This document shows positions 45,700 to 54,625 of a stretch of DNA of 64,000 nt, in pieces. The stretch is taken from NCBI RefSeq assembly GCF_019219825.1, contig NZ_JAHUXH010000013.1, positions 1-64,000 of the forward strand, given 5' to 3'. Within the stretch, counting starts at the first letter, position 1. Each line of letters starts with the position of its first letter. The translations under genes and the position numbers were made by a program. The DNA comes from Streptomyces sp. TRM70350. Its GTDB lineage: Bacteria; Actinomycetota; Actinomycetes; Streptomycetales; Streptomycetaceae. The notes under the pieces were generated by a model. The model was not told the origin of the DNA, did not search any database, and saw nothing but the letters and a program-made list of their open reading frames with translations.

Positions 45700-48600
45700 G
45701 TGCACCTCAAGGCCCTGACCCTCCGCGGGTTCAAGTCGTTCGCCTCGGCGACCACGCTCCGGTTCGAGCCGGGCATCACGTGTGTCGTCGGACCGAACGG
45801 CTCGGGCAAGTCCAACGTCGTGGACGCGCTCAGCTGGGTCATGGGCGAGCAGGGCGCCAAGTCGCTGCGCGGCGGCAAGATGGAGGACGTCATCTTCGCC
45901 GGCACCACCGGGCGGCCACCGCTCGGCCGCGCCGAGGTCTCGCTGACCATCGACAACTCCGACGGGGCCCTGCCCATCGAGTACGCCGAGGTCACCATCA
46001 CGCGGATCATGTTCCGCAACGGCGGCAGCGAGTACCAGATCAACGGCGACACCTGCCGCCTGCTCGACATCCAGGAGCTGCTGTCCGACTCCGGCATCGG
46101 CCGCGAGATGCACGTCATCGTCGGCCAGGGCCAGCTGGACTCCGTCCTGCACGCCGACCCCATGGGCCGCCGCGCCTTCATCGAGGAGGCCGCCGGCGTC
46201 CTCAAGCACCGCAAGCGCAAGGAGAAGGCGCTCAGGAAGCTGGACGCGATGCAGGCCAACCTCGCGCGCGTGCAGGACCTGACCGACGAGCTGCGCAGAC
46301 AGCTCAAGCCGCTGGGCCGTCAGGCCGCTGTGGCGCGCAGGGCCGCCGTCATCCAGGCCGACCTGCGCGACGCCCGCCTCCGCCTGCTGGCCGACGATCT
46401 CGTACGGCTGCGGGAGGCGCTCCAGGCCGAGGTCGCCGACGAGGCCGCGCTGAAGCAGCGCAAGGAGGCCGCCGAGCAGGAGCTGCGCAGGGCACTGCAG
46501 CGGGAGGCGCTCCTGGAGGACGAGGTCCGCCGCCTCACACCGCGCCTGCAGCGGGCGCAGCAGACCTGGTACGAGCTGTCCCAGCTCGCCGAACGGGTGC
46601 GCGGCACGATCTCGCTGGCCGAGGCCCGGGTGAAGAGCGCGACCTCCGCCCCGCCCGAGGAGCGGCGCGGCCGTGACCCCGAGGACATGGAGCGCGAGGC
46701 CCACCGCATCCGCGAGCAGGAGGCCGAGCTGGAGGCCGCCCTGGAGGCGGCCCAGCGTGCGCTCGACGACACGGTCGCCCACCGCGCCGAACTGGAGCGC
46801 GAGCTGGCGATCGAGGAACGCCGCCTGAAGGACGCGGCCCGCGCCATCGCCGACCGCCGCGAGGGGCTGGCCCGGCTGAACGGCCAGGTCGGCGCGGCCC
46901 GTTCACGCGCGGCCTCCGCCCAGGCCGAGATCGACCGCCTCGCCGCCGCCCGCGACGAGGCACAGGAGCGGGCCGTCGCCGCGCAGGAGGAGTACGAGGC
47001 GCTCAAGGCCGAGGTCGACGGCCTCGACGCCGGCGACGCCGAACTCGCCGAGCGGCACGAGGCGGCCAAACAGCGGCTGGCCGAGGCGGAGTCCGCCCTC
47101 GCCGCGGCCCGTGAGGCGGCCACGGCGGCGGAACGCAAGCGCGCCGCGACCCAGGCCCGGCACGACGCGCTGGCCATGGGCCTGCGTCGCAAGGACGGCA
47201 CCGGAATACTGCTGGGCGCGCGGGACCGGCTCACCGGAGTCCTGGGCCCGGCGGCGGAGCTGCTGACGGTGACGCCCGGCTACGAGGTACCGCTGGCTGC
47301 GGCCTTCGGCGCGGCGGCGGACGCGATCGCGGTGACGACACCCGCCTCGGCGGCAGAGGCCATCCGGCTGCTGCGCAAGCAGGACGGCGGCCGGGCGGCC
47401 ATGTTGCTGTCAGGGGCGACGGAAGCGCCCCTGAGGGGCGCGGGGCTGTGTCCGACATGTGGCTGCCGCCACGTGGGCGCGACCAACCACAACGACCCCG
47501 CAGACGCCCGACTCACCGAACCGGCACCTCCCGCCGCGCACTTCGTCCACGGCCCCCCCGACCTCATGCCCGCCGTACACCGCCTCCTGCACGACATCGT
47601 CGTGGTCGACACCCTGGAGAACGCCGAAGACCTGGTCTACGCGCACCCGTACCTCACCGCCGTGACCGCCGAGGGCGATCTGCTGGGCGGGCACTTCGCG
47701 CACGGCGGTTCCGCGGGGGCGCCGAGTCTGCTCGAAGTGCAGGCGTCCGTGGACGAGGCCGCCGCGGAACTCGAAGAGCTGGCCGTGCGGTGCGAGGAAC
47801 TCGCCGAGGTGCAGCGGGCGGCCGGTGAGCGGCGCAAGGAGGCGGCCGCGCTCGTCGAGGAGCTGGGGGAGCGACGGCGGGCCGCCGACCGGGAGAAGTC
47901 GTCCGTGGCGCAGCAGCTCGGGCGGCTCGCCGGGCAGGCCCGGGCCGCCGCCGGGGAGGCCGAGCGGAGTGCCGCCGCGGCGGCGCGGGCGCAGGAGGCA
48001 GTCGACAAGGCGCTGATGGAGGTCGAGGAACTCGCCGAACGGCTCGCCGTCGCCGAGGAGATGCCGATCGAGGAGGAGCCCGACACCTCCGTGCGCGACC
48101 GGCTCGCCGCCGACGGCGCCAACGCCCGGCAGACCGAGATGGAGGCCCGCCTCCAGGTCCGCACCCATGAGGAGCGGGTCAAGGGGCTCGCCGGACGGGC
48201 CGACTCGCTCGACCGGGCCGCCCGTGCCGAACGCGAGGCACGCGCGCGTGCCGAGCAGCGGCGGGCGCGCCTCAGACACGAGGCGGCCGTCGCCGAAGCC
48301 GTCGCCTCCGGTGCCCGCCAGCTGCTCGCGCACATCGAGGTCTCCCTCGCCCGCGCCGAGGAGGAGCGCACCGCCGCCGAGGCCGCCAAGGCGCTCCGCG
48401 AGCAGGAACTCGCCGCCGCCCGCACCGAGGGCCGTGACCTCAAGGCCGAGCTCGACAAGCTCACCGACTCCGTGCACCGCGGTGAGGTGCTGGGCGCCGA
48501 GAAGCGGCTGCGGATCGAGCAGCTGGAGACCAAGGCGCTGGAGGAGCTGGGCGTCGAACCGGCGGGGCTGATCGCGGAGTACGGCCCCCACCAGCTCGTA

Positions 48601-49323
48601 CCCCCGTCCCTGCCCGCCGAGGGCGAGGAGCTGCCGGAGGACCCCGAGCATCCGCGCAACCAGCCGAAGCCGTATCGGCGGGCCGAGCAGGAGAAGCGGC
48701 TGAAGTCGGCCGAGCGGGCCTACCAGCAGCTCGGCAAGGTGAACCCGCTGGCCCTGGAGGAGTTCGCGGCGCTGGAGGAACGGCACAAGTTCCTCAGCGA
48801 GCAGCTGGAGGACCTGAAGAAGACCCGCGCCGATCTGCTCCAGGTCGTCAAGGAGGTCGACCAGCGGGTCGAGCAGGTGTTCACCGAGGCCTACTGGGAC
48901 ACGGCCCGGGAGTTCGAGGGCGTCTTCAGCCGCCTCTTCCCGGGCGGTGAGGGCCGGTTGGTGCTGACCGACCCCGACAACATGCTCACCACGGGTGTCG
49001 ACGTCGAGGCCCGGCCCCCGGGCAAGAAGGTCAAGCGGCTCAGCCTGCTGTCCGGCGGCGAGCGCTCGCTGACCGCCGTCGCCCTGCTCGTGTCGATCTT
49101 CAAGGCCCGGCCCAGCCCGTTCTACGTGATGGACGAGGTCGAGGCCGCGCTCGACGACACGAACCTGCAGCGACTGATCCGGATCATGCAGGAGCTGCAG
49201 GAGACCTCGCAGCTCATCGTCATCACGCACCAGAAGCGGACCATGGAGGTCGCCGACGCGCTGTACGGCGTCTCCATGCAAGGGGACGGTGTGTCGAAGG
49301 TCATCAGCCAGCGGCTGCGCTGA
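45700..49323 (+). CDS. smc: Chromosome segregation protein SMC
   Basis: A 1207-residue condensin ATPase. Walker A is VVGPNGSGKSNVVDALSWVM near residues 27-46; the C-terminal signature LLSGGERSLTAVALLVSIFK near 1109-1128 and Walker B FYVMDEVEAALDD complete the head. Two Ala/Glu/Arg-rich coiled coils flank a hinge near 500-680. Within the hinge, residues about 579-605 (LRGAGLCPTCGCRHVGATNH and following) are encoded by a dispersed repeat and look inserted. GTG start at 45700 gives the standard VHLKALTLRGFKSF N-terminus; the ribosome site is weak. Confidence 0.97.
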   Translation: MHLKALTLRGFKSFASATTLRFEPGITCVVGPNGSGKSNVVDALSWVMGEQGAKSLRGGKMEDVIFAGTTGRPPLGRAEVSLTIDNSDGALPIEYAEVTITRIMFRNGGSEYQINGDTCRLLDIQELLSDSGIGREMHVIVGQGQLDSVLHADPMGRRAFIEEAAGVLKHRKRKEKALRKLDAMQANLARVQDLTDELRRQLKPLGRQAAVARRAAVIQADLRDARLRLLADDLVRLREALQAEVADEAALKQRKEAAEQELRRALQREALLEDEVRRLTPRLQRAQQTWYELSQLAERVRGTISLAEARVKSATSAPPEERRGRDPEDMEREAHRIREQEAELEAALEAAQRALDDTVAHRAELERELAIEERRLKDAARAIADRREGLARLNGQVGAARSRAASAQAEIDRLAAARDEAQERAVAAQEEYEALKAEVDGLDAGDAELAERHEAAKQRLAEAESALAAAREAATAAERKRAATQARHDALAMGLRRKDGTGILLGARDRLTGVLGPAAELLTVTPGYEVPLAAAFGAAADAIAVTTPASAAEAIRLLRKQDGGRAAMLLSGATEAPLRGAGLCPTCGCRHVGATNHNDPADARLTEPAPPAAHFVHGPPDLMPAVHRLLHDIVVVDTLENAEDLVYAHPYLTAVTAEGDLLGGHFAHGGSAGAPSLLEVQASVDEAAAELEELAVRCEELAEVQRAAGERRKEAAALVEELGERRRAADREKSSVAQQLGRLAGQARAAAGEAERSAAAAARAQEAVDKALMEVEELAERLAVAEEMPIEEEPDTSVRDRLAADGANARQTEMEARLQVRTHEERVKGLAGRADSLDRAARAEREARARAEQRRARLRHEAAVAEAVASGARQLLAHIEVSLARAEEERTAAEAAKALREQELAAARTEGRDLKAELDKLTDSVHRGEVLGAEKRLRIEQLETKALEELGVEPAGLIAEYGPHQLVPPSLPAEGEELPEDPEHPRNQPKPYRRAEQEKRLKSAERAYQQLGKVNPLALEEFAALEERHKFLSEQLEDLKKTRADLLQVVKEVDQRVEQVFTEAYWDTAREFEGVFSRLFPGGEGRLVLTDPDNMLTTGVDVEARPPGKKVKRLSLLSGGERSLTAVALLVSIFKARPSPFYVMDEVEAALDDTNLQRLIRIMQELQETSQLIVITHQKRTMEVADALYGVSMQGDGVSKVISQRLR
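47434..47514 (+). repeat. Dispersed repeat, long form, inside smc
   Basis: Starts AGGGGCGCGG like the copy after recG, contains an extra internal hairpin-like part (GTGGCTGCCGCCAC), and ends in a 33-base segment identical at 28 positions to 37653-37706. The reading frame stays open through it. The bases just before (CGCCCCT next to GAGGGGCG) form a further palindrome. Confidence 0.7.
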
Positions 49324-49430
49324 GGGCGTACGGGAGCCGCACCCGCTCCGACCTGCCCAACTGGGCCCCTCATTCAAGTAATGAACGCAGGTCGGCCACG
49401 TCTTCGCGTCAAACTCTTAACATCCCGATA

Positions 49431-49458
49431 TTGACTTCGAAACTTGAAGGCATAGTCT
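49431..49458 (+). promoter_or_regulatory. Probable glcP promoter
   Basis: TTGACT (49431-49436) and TAGTCT (49453-49458) are 16 bases apart, about 85 bases before the glcP GTG. Confidence 0.65.
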
Positions 49459-49460
49459 CT

Positions 49461-49525
49461 GCAACGTTGCTTTTACCTTCAGGTTTGCCACCTGCGAGGG
49501 CTTACCCCACTCCGGCAGCGTTGCC
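49461..49525. promoter_or_regulatory. Two LacI-type operator candidates upstream of glcP
   Basis: GCAACGTTGC (49461-49470), a perfect palindrome with central CG, sits just after the -10. GGCAGCGTTGCC (49514-49525) is a near-match 44 bases downstream of its centre-to-centre point, just before the ribosome site. The pair resembles LacI/GalR-family operators. Confidence 0.55.
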
Positions 49526-49544
49526 GGTGGCCCGAGGAGTACAC

Positions 49545-50963
49545 GTGACCAGCACAGCGCAGGCACCCACGCCAGGAGCCAGGTCGGCTCAGCCCGAACA
49601 TCTCGGGCACGTCATCTTCATCGCGGCGGCGGCCGCGATGGGCGGCTTCCTCTTCGGCTACGACAGCTCCGTGATCAACGGCGCCGTCGAGGCCATCCGG
49701 GACCGTTACGACATCGGCTCCGCGGCGCTGGCGCAGGTCATCGCCGTCGCGCTGATCGGCTGCGCCATCGGCGCCGCCACGGCGGGCCGCACAGCCGACC
49801 GTATCGGCCGTATCCGGTGCATGCAGATCGCCGCAGTGCTGTTCACCGTGAGCGCCGTCGGCTCCGCCCTGCCCTTCTCGCTGTACGACCTCGCCTTCTG
49901 GCGCGTCGTCGGCGGCTTCGCCATCGGCATGGCCTCCGTGATCGGCCCGGCCTACATCGCCGAGGTCGCCCCGCCGGCGTACCGCGGCCGGCTCGGCTCC
50001 TTCCAGCAGGCCGCGATCGTGGTCGGCATCGCCGTCTCGCAGCTGGTCAACTGGGGCATCCTGAACGCCGCCGACGGCGACCAGCGTGGTGAGCTGATGG
50101 GCCTGGAGGCCTGGCAGCTGATGCTCGGCGTCATGGTCGTCCCGGCCGTCCTGTACGGCCTGCTCTCCTTCGCCATCCCCGAGTCACCGCGCTATCTGCT
50201 CTCCGTCGGCAAGCGCGAGCGCGCCCGCGAGATCCTCTCCGAGGTCGAGGGCCGGGACATCGATCTCGACGTCCGCGTCGCCGAGATCGAGCACGCCATG
50301 AAGAGCGAGCACAGGTCCACGTTCAAGGACCTGCTCGGCGGCAGCTTCTTCTTCAAGCCGATCGTCTGGATCGGTATCGGCCTGTCGGTCTTCCAGCAGT
50401 TCGTCGGCATCAACGTCGCGTTCTACTACTCCTCGACGCTGTGGCAGTCGGTCGGCGTGGACCCGACGGACTCGTTCTTCTACTCGTTCACCACGTCGAT
50501 CATCAACATCGTCGGCACCGTCATCGCGATGATCTTCGTCGACCGCGTCGGCCGCCGGCCGCTCGCGATCATCGGTTCGGTCGGCATGGTGATCGGCCTC
50601 GCGCTGGAGGCCTGGGCGTTCTCCTTCGACCTCGTCGACGGCAGGCTCCCGGCCACCCAGGGCTGGGTCGCCCTGATCGCCGCGCACGTCTTCGTCCTGT
50701 TCTTCGCCCTGTCGTGGGGTGTGGTCGTCTGGGTCATGCTCGGCGAGATGTTCCCCAACCGGATCCGCGCCGCCGCCCTGGGCGTGGCCGCCGCCGCGCA
50801 GTGGATCGCCAACTGGGCCATCACCGCGAGCTTCCCGTCGCTGGCCGACTGGAACCTCTCCGTGACCTACGTGATCTACACCGTCTTCGCCGCGCTCTCC
50901 GTCCCGTTCGTCCTGAAGTTCGTCAAGGAGACGAAGGGCAAGACGCTGGAGGAGATGGGCTGA
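49545..50963 (+). CDS. glcP: Glucose permease (MFS sugar porter)
   Basis: A 472-residue 12-helix major-facilitator sugar:proton symporter. Family motifs are GFLFGYDSSVINGAV near residue 35-49, GRTADRIGRIRC in loop 2-3, PAYIAEVAPPAYRGRLGSFQ, PESPRYLLSVGK after helix 6, QQFVGINVAFYYSS in helix 7, and DRVGRRPLAIIG. In S. coelicolor, GlcP is the main glucose transporter and is glucose-induced. Position after smc and length match it. GTG start with GAGGAG five bases upstream. A promoter and paired operator-like sites precede it. Confidence 0.93.
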   Translation: MTSTAQAPTPGARSAQPEHLGHVIFIAAAAAMGGFLFGYDSSVINGAVEAIRDRYDIGSAALAQVIAVALIGCAIGAATAGRTADRIGRIRCMQIAAVLFTVSAVGSALPFSLYDLAFWRVVGGFAIGMASVIGPAYIAEVAPPAYRGRLGSFQQAAIVVGIAVSQLVNWGILNAADGDQRGELMGLEAWQLMLGVMVVPAVLYGLLSFAIPESPRYLLSVGKRERAREILSEVEGRDIDLDVRVAEIEHAMKSEHRSTFKDLLGGSFFFKPIVWIGIGLSVFQQFVGINVAFYYSSTLWQSVGVDPTDSFFYSFTTSIINIVGTVIAMIFVDRVGRRPLAIIGSVGMVIGLALEAWAFSFDLVDGRLPATQGWVALIAAHVFVLFFALSWGVVVWVMLGEMFPNRIRAAALGVAAAAQWIANWAITASFPSLADWNLSVTYVIYTVFAALSVPFVLKFVKETKGKTLEEMG

Positions 50964-51043
50964 GCCTCATCCCGAGGCCCTCGATCCCGAGGAGACGGGC
51001 CAAGTCCCCGCTGCCCCTCTCCTCGTCTCGTAAGAGACGTGTC

Positions 51044-51070
51044 GCCCCGGCTCAGCCACTGAGCCGGGGC
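51044..51070. terminator. Terminator between glcP and the flavin oxidoreductase
   Basis: Twelve-base perfect arms GCCCCGGCTCAG and CTGAGCCGGGGC around CCA, overlapping the last codons of the convergent minus-strand gene. A smaller hairpin CGTCTC/GAGACG precedes it at 51024-51039. Confidence 0.8.
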
Positions 51071-52023
51071 AGCACGTTGTCGCAGAACAGCCGCAGGCTG
51101 CGCCAGCCCTCCTCCAGCGGCATCCCGCCCACCAGCGGATGCAGCACGAGGCTGTCGAGCCCCAGCGCCACGCACTCCTCCGGCGTGAGCACCCGGTAGA
51201 CGCCCTCGGCGCGCAGCTCCTCCACCGTCGTGGCCGCCGACCGCACGGCCGAGCGGATGTCGGCCGACTGCCAGGAGGCGTACGTGCGCGCCTCGTGCAG
51301 GAAGTGCCCGCCGTACTCCGCCCACGTCCGGTCCGGGTCCTCGGCGAGGTGCAGCAGCGGCGTCTCGGCGGCGGGCATCATGGTCCAGCCCTCGGTGCCG
51401 TACTCGACCAGGCGTTCCTTGTAGTAGGCCTCCAGCTCGGGCAGGTGCGCGCTGGGGAAGAAGGGCAGCCCCAGGCGGGCGGCCCGGCGAGCGGCGGCCC
51501 TGGAGGAGCCGCCGACCAGGAGCAGGGGGTGCGGGTCGGAGTACGGGCGCGGCGTGACCCGCACCCTCCGTCCCCGGTACTCGAACTCCTCCCCGGTCCA
51601 GGCCTTCAGCACCGTCTGCAGCACCTCGTCCTGCAACCGCCCGCGCCGCGCCCAGTCCACGCCGAACAGCTCGTACTCCTCGGGCCGGTACCCGATCCCC
51701 GCGACGGTCACGAGCCGGCCGCCGCTCAGCAGATCCAGTACGGCGATGTCCTCGGCCAGCCGCAGCGGGTCGTGCAACGGCCCGATGACCGCCGACACGG
51801 TGACCGCGAGGCGACGCGTGGCCCCGAGCACCGCTGCCGCGAACGCGAACGGCGACGGCAGCCAGTTGTCCGGCACGCCGTGGTGCTCCTCCGTCTGCAC
51901 GACGGAGATCTCCCGGTCGTCGGCGTACCTGGCCATCTCCAGGGCCGTCCTGTAGCGGGCGTGGAGGGAGGCGGGGGTGGCGCCGGGTTCGACGAGATTG
52001 AAACGGACGACCGAGACGGGCAT
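51052..52023 (-). CDS. LLM-class flavin-dependent oxidoreductase
   Basis: A 323-residue luciferase-like TIM-barrel monooxygenase or F420/FMN oxidoreductase. Typical segments are SVVQTEEHHGVPDNWLPSPF near residue 39-58, ATRRLAVTVSAVIGPLHDPL, LDLLSGGRLVTVAGIGYRPE near 93-112 and HPLLLVGGSSRAAARRAARL near 166-185. The ATG at 52023 has AAGGGG six bases upstream. Whether it uses FMN or F420 cannot be told. It stands alone, divergent from ftsY and convergent with glcP. Confidence 0.87.
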   Translation of the reverse strand: MPVSVVRFNLVEPGATPASLHARYRTALEMARYADDREISVVQTEEHHGVPDNWLPSPFAFAAAVLGATRRLAVTVSAVIGPLHDPLRLAEDIAVLDLLSGGRLVTVAGIGYRPEEYELFGVDWARRGRLQDEVLQTVLKAWTGEEFEYRGRRVRVTPRPYSDPHPLLLVGGSSRAAARRAARLGLPFFPSAHLPELEAYYKERLVEYGTEGWTMMPAAETPLLHLAEDPDRTWAEYGGHFLHEARTYASWQSADIRSAVRSAATTVEELRAEGVYRVLTPEECVALGLDSLVLHPLVGGMPLEEGWRSLRLFCDNVLPRLSG

Positions 52024-52180
52024 GGGGTTCCCCTTCGCCGGGCGGGTGGGCTTCCGGTGAGGGGGGACGGTAGCTGACGGGGTGTCAGGTAGCCAGAGCT
52101 GCCGCCACAGGGCCACGGATCACTTGGACGAAGGTACAAACTGGGTCCGCCCGAGCCCTATGGCTGATACTGGACGAGTT

Positions 52181-53389
52181 ATGGACATCGTCATCCTTGC
52201 TGTAGTCATCGCCGTGGTCGTGCTCGGCACGATCGGCGGGCTCGTCGTCGGCAGTCGGCGCAGGAAGCCGCTGCCCCCGCCGCCGCCCACCACGCCCGAC
52301 ATCACCGCCCCTCCGGCCGAGCCGCACGTCGGCGACGAGGCCGAGACGCCGCGGGAGGAACCGCGCCGCACGATAGAGGAGGTGGACCTTCCCGACGGCT
52401 CGGCCCCGGCCGCCGTCGAGGAGCCGCCCGTCGTCGAGCTTCCGCCGACCGAGATCGAGATCCCGGAGCCCACCGCGGGGCGGCTCGTCCGCCTCCGCGC
52501 CCGTCTGTCCCGCTCCCAGAACGCCCTCGGCAAGGGGCTGCTCACGCTGCTCTCGCGCGAGCACCTCGACGAGGAGACCTGGGAGGAGATCGAGGACACC
52601 CTGCTCACCGCCGACGTCGGTGTGCAGCCCACCCAGGAGCTGGTCGAACGGCTGCGCGAGCGCGTAAAGGTGCTCGGCACCCGCACCCCCGAGGAGCTGC
52701 GCGGCCTGCTGCGCGAGGAGCTGCTCACGCTCGTCGGCACCGACTTCGACCGCACCGTGAAGACCGAGCCCGAGACCACCAAGCCCGGCATCGTGATGGT
52801 CGTCGGCGTCAACGGCACCGGCAAGACCACCACCACCGGCAAGCTCGCCCGGGTCCTCGTCGCCGACGGCCGCAGCGTCGTCCTCGGCGCCGCCGACACC
52901 TTCCGGGCCGCCGCCGCCGACCAGCTGCAGACCTGGGGCGAGCGGGTCGGCGCCTACACCGTGCGCGGGCCGGAGGCCGGCGACCCCGCCTCCGTCGCCT
53001 TCGACGCCGTCAAGGAGGGCAAGGAGATGGGCGCCGACGTGGTGCTCATCGACACCGCCGGACGGCTGCACACCAAGACCGGTCTCATGGACGAGCTCGG
53101 CAAGGTCAAGCGCGTCATCGAGAAGCACGCCCCGCTGGACGAGGTGCTGCTCGTCCTCGACGCCACCACCGGTCAGAACGGCCTCGTCCAGGCCCGTGTC
53201 TTCGCCGAGGTCGTCGACATCACCGGCATCGTCCTCACCAAGCTGGACGGCACCGCCAAGGGCGGCATCGTCGTCGCCGTGCAGCGCGAGCTGGGCGTTC
53301 CGGTCAAGCTGATCGGACTTGGCGAGGGAGCCGATGATCTGGCCCCGTTCGAGCCGGAGGCGTTCGTTGACGCCCTTATCGGAGAGTGA
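52181..53389 (+). CDS. ftsY: Signal recognition particle receptor FtsY
   Basis: A 402-residue SRP receptor GTPase. An N-terminal membrane helix (IVILAVVIAVVVLGTIGGLV, residues 3-22) anchors it, then a Pro/Glu-rich acidic linker, and the NG domain from about 110. GTPase motifs are VVGVNGTGKTTTTGKLARVL near 207-226, DTFRAAAADQL, DTAGRLHTKTGLMDEL near 291-306, and LTKLDGTAKGG near 349-359. ATG at 52181 gives the membrane helix; an ATG at 52160 is possible. It works with Ffh encoded 7 kb downstream. Confidence 0.96.
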   Translation: MDIVILAVVIAVVVLGTIGGLVVGSRRRKPLPPPPPTTPDITAPPAEPHVGDEAETPREEPRRTIEEVDLPDGSAPAAVEEPPVVELPPTEIEIPEPTAGRLVRLRARLSRSQNALGKGLLTLLSREHLDEETWEEIEDTLLTADVGVQPTQELVERLRERVKVLGTRTPEELRGLLREELLTLVGTDFDRTVKTEPETTKPGIVMVVGVNGTGKTTTTGKLARVLVADGRSVVLGAADTFRAAAADQLQTWGERVGAYTVRGPEAGDPASVAFDAVKEGKEMGADVVLIDTAGRLHTKTGLMDELGKVKRVIEKHAPLDEVLLVLDATTGQNGLVQARVFAEVVDITGIVLTKLDGTAKGGIVVAVQRELGVPVKLIGLGEGADDLAPFEPEAFVDALIGE

Positions 53390-53417
53390 CCACCTGCCAC
53401 ATTCGGTAGGTGCCCAA

Positions 53418-53456
53418 AAGCGCCCGCCCCCACGGTGCAGTGGGGTGCGGGCGCTT
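53418..53456 (+). terminator. Terminator after ftsY
   Basis: Ten-base arms AAGCGCCCGC and GCGGGCGCTT enclose a second stem CCCCAC/GTGGGG with a one-base bulge and a 6-nt loop, 29 bases after the stop. Confidence 0.88.
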
Positions 53457-53460
53457 CGCT

Positions 53461-53508
53461 GTGTACGGATGCGCAGCCGGTGCTGTGTACGGATGCGCAG
53501 TCGGTGCT
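53461..53508. repeat. 24-bp tandem repeat
   Basis: Two adjacent copies of a 24-base unit beginning GTGTACGGATGCGCAG, differing at one position, followed by a partial third copy. It fills the gap between the ftsY terminator and the convergent prim-pol-like gene. Confidence 0.85.
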
Positions 53509-53516
53509 GTGTGCGG

Positions 53517-54179
53517 CTACGGCCGCGACCGGTGTGCCACATAGGCCAGCGTTCCCAGCAGCAGTCGCGCCGCCGGTGGTTTCCGTGCCGAGTCCAGGTC
53601 CGGCGGGCGCAGCCAGCGCACCGGACCGAGGCCTGCGCGGTCGGAGGGCGGGGCCGTGATGTACGTGCCGGGACCGAGGCCGCGCAGGTCGAGGTGCGGG
53701 TCGTCCCAGCCCATCCGGTACAGCAGCGCGGGCAGCTCGGACGTGGAGCCGGGGGCGACCAGGAAGTGGGCGCGGCCGTCGGGGGTGGCGGTGACGGGGC
53801 CGAGGGGAAGGCCCATGCGCTCCAGCCGGACCAGGGCCCGCCGCCCGGCGGGCTCGGCCACCTCGATCACGTCGAACGCCCGCCCGACCGGCAGCATCAC
53901 CGCCGCGCCCGGGAACTCCGCCCAGGACTTGGTCACCTCGTCCAGCGTCGCCCCGGCCGGGACCTCCGGCGCGAAGTCCAGCGGATGCGCGCCCGGCGTC
54001 CGGCACTCGGGGCGGCCGCAGGAACAGGTGCCCGCGGCGGCCCGGGCGCCGGGGACGACGTCCCAGCCCCACAGCCCGGTGTACTCCGCCACGGCGGTGC
54101 ACTCGGACGAGCGGCCGCGGCGGCGCGAGCCGGACCGGATGTCGCGGATCCCCCGACTGCTGCCGATCGTGAAGCCCAT
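53517..54179 (-). CDS. Bifunctional DNA primase/polymerase (Prim-Pol)-like protein
   Basis: A 220-residue protein resembling the N-terminal prim-pol domain found in mobile elements and in stand-alone actinomycete proteins. The segment TCSCGRPECRTPGAHPLDFA near residue 51-70 has the conserved cysteines and GAHP motif; AVMLPVGRAFDVIEVAEPAG and GPVTATPDGRAHFLVAPGST follow. The classic catalytic D-x-D is not clear (FDVIEV has D and E), so activity is uncertain; it may be a regulatory derivative. ATG at 54179 follows GGAGGGGGC. No helicase partner is nearby. Confidence 0.75.
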   Translation of the reverse strand: MGFTIGSSRGIRDIRSGSRRRGRSSECTAVAEYTGLWGWDVVPGARAAAGTCSCGRPECRTPGAHPLDFAPEVPAGATLDEVTKSWAEFPGAAVMLPVGRAFDVIEVAEPAGRRALVRLERMGLPLGPVTATPDGRAHFLVAPGSTSELPALLYRMGWDDPHLDLRGLGPGTYITAPPSDRAGLGPVRWLRPPDLDSARKPPAARLLLGTLAYVAHRSRP

Positions 54180-54625
54180 GCCCCCTCCAACGGGTCCGAC
54201 GCACCGGTGGTTACGAGACGGAATCAGAACGTTACTCTCCGTTTTCGACTTCCCGGTTGTCGCGTGGTCCAGACGGCTTCCGGAGGCAAACCCGGGTGGT
54301 GCGCCCAGGTGTTCGCGCTCCCGCGTGCACCCGTCCGCCCACTTCCGTCTGTCCTATGTCAAGTGAATCGCGCGGAGGCGACCGGTAGTTCATTCGAAGG
54401 GGTGGCGAATGGTGGCGTTTCCGGGATCGCCGTGGCCGAGCGGGTGATCGTAGGATTACCGTGTGTGCACGGCGGTCGGGGCACATGCACCGGTGGGTAT
54501 GCCGCAGGCAAGCCGGTTCCTCGTTCGAAGACTGAGAACTGCCGGACGGGGGACTGAATTGACGGGCATTCTGATAAGGCTTGGCGCACTCGGTGACAGG
54601 CGATCTGAGGGATGGGGGCGTTCCA
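54180..54625. other. 446-bp region upstream of nsdA
   Basis: The divergent promoter region of the prim-pol-like gene and nsdA. TAGGAT at 54451-54456 is a possible -10 on the plus strand but has no good -35. A 65-codon plus-strand frame (54463-54660) overlaps nsdA and is Arg-rich and unlike a real gene. Nothing else is recognised. Confidence 0.5.
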
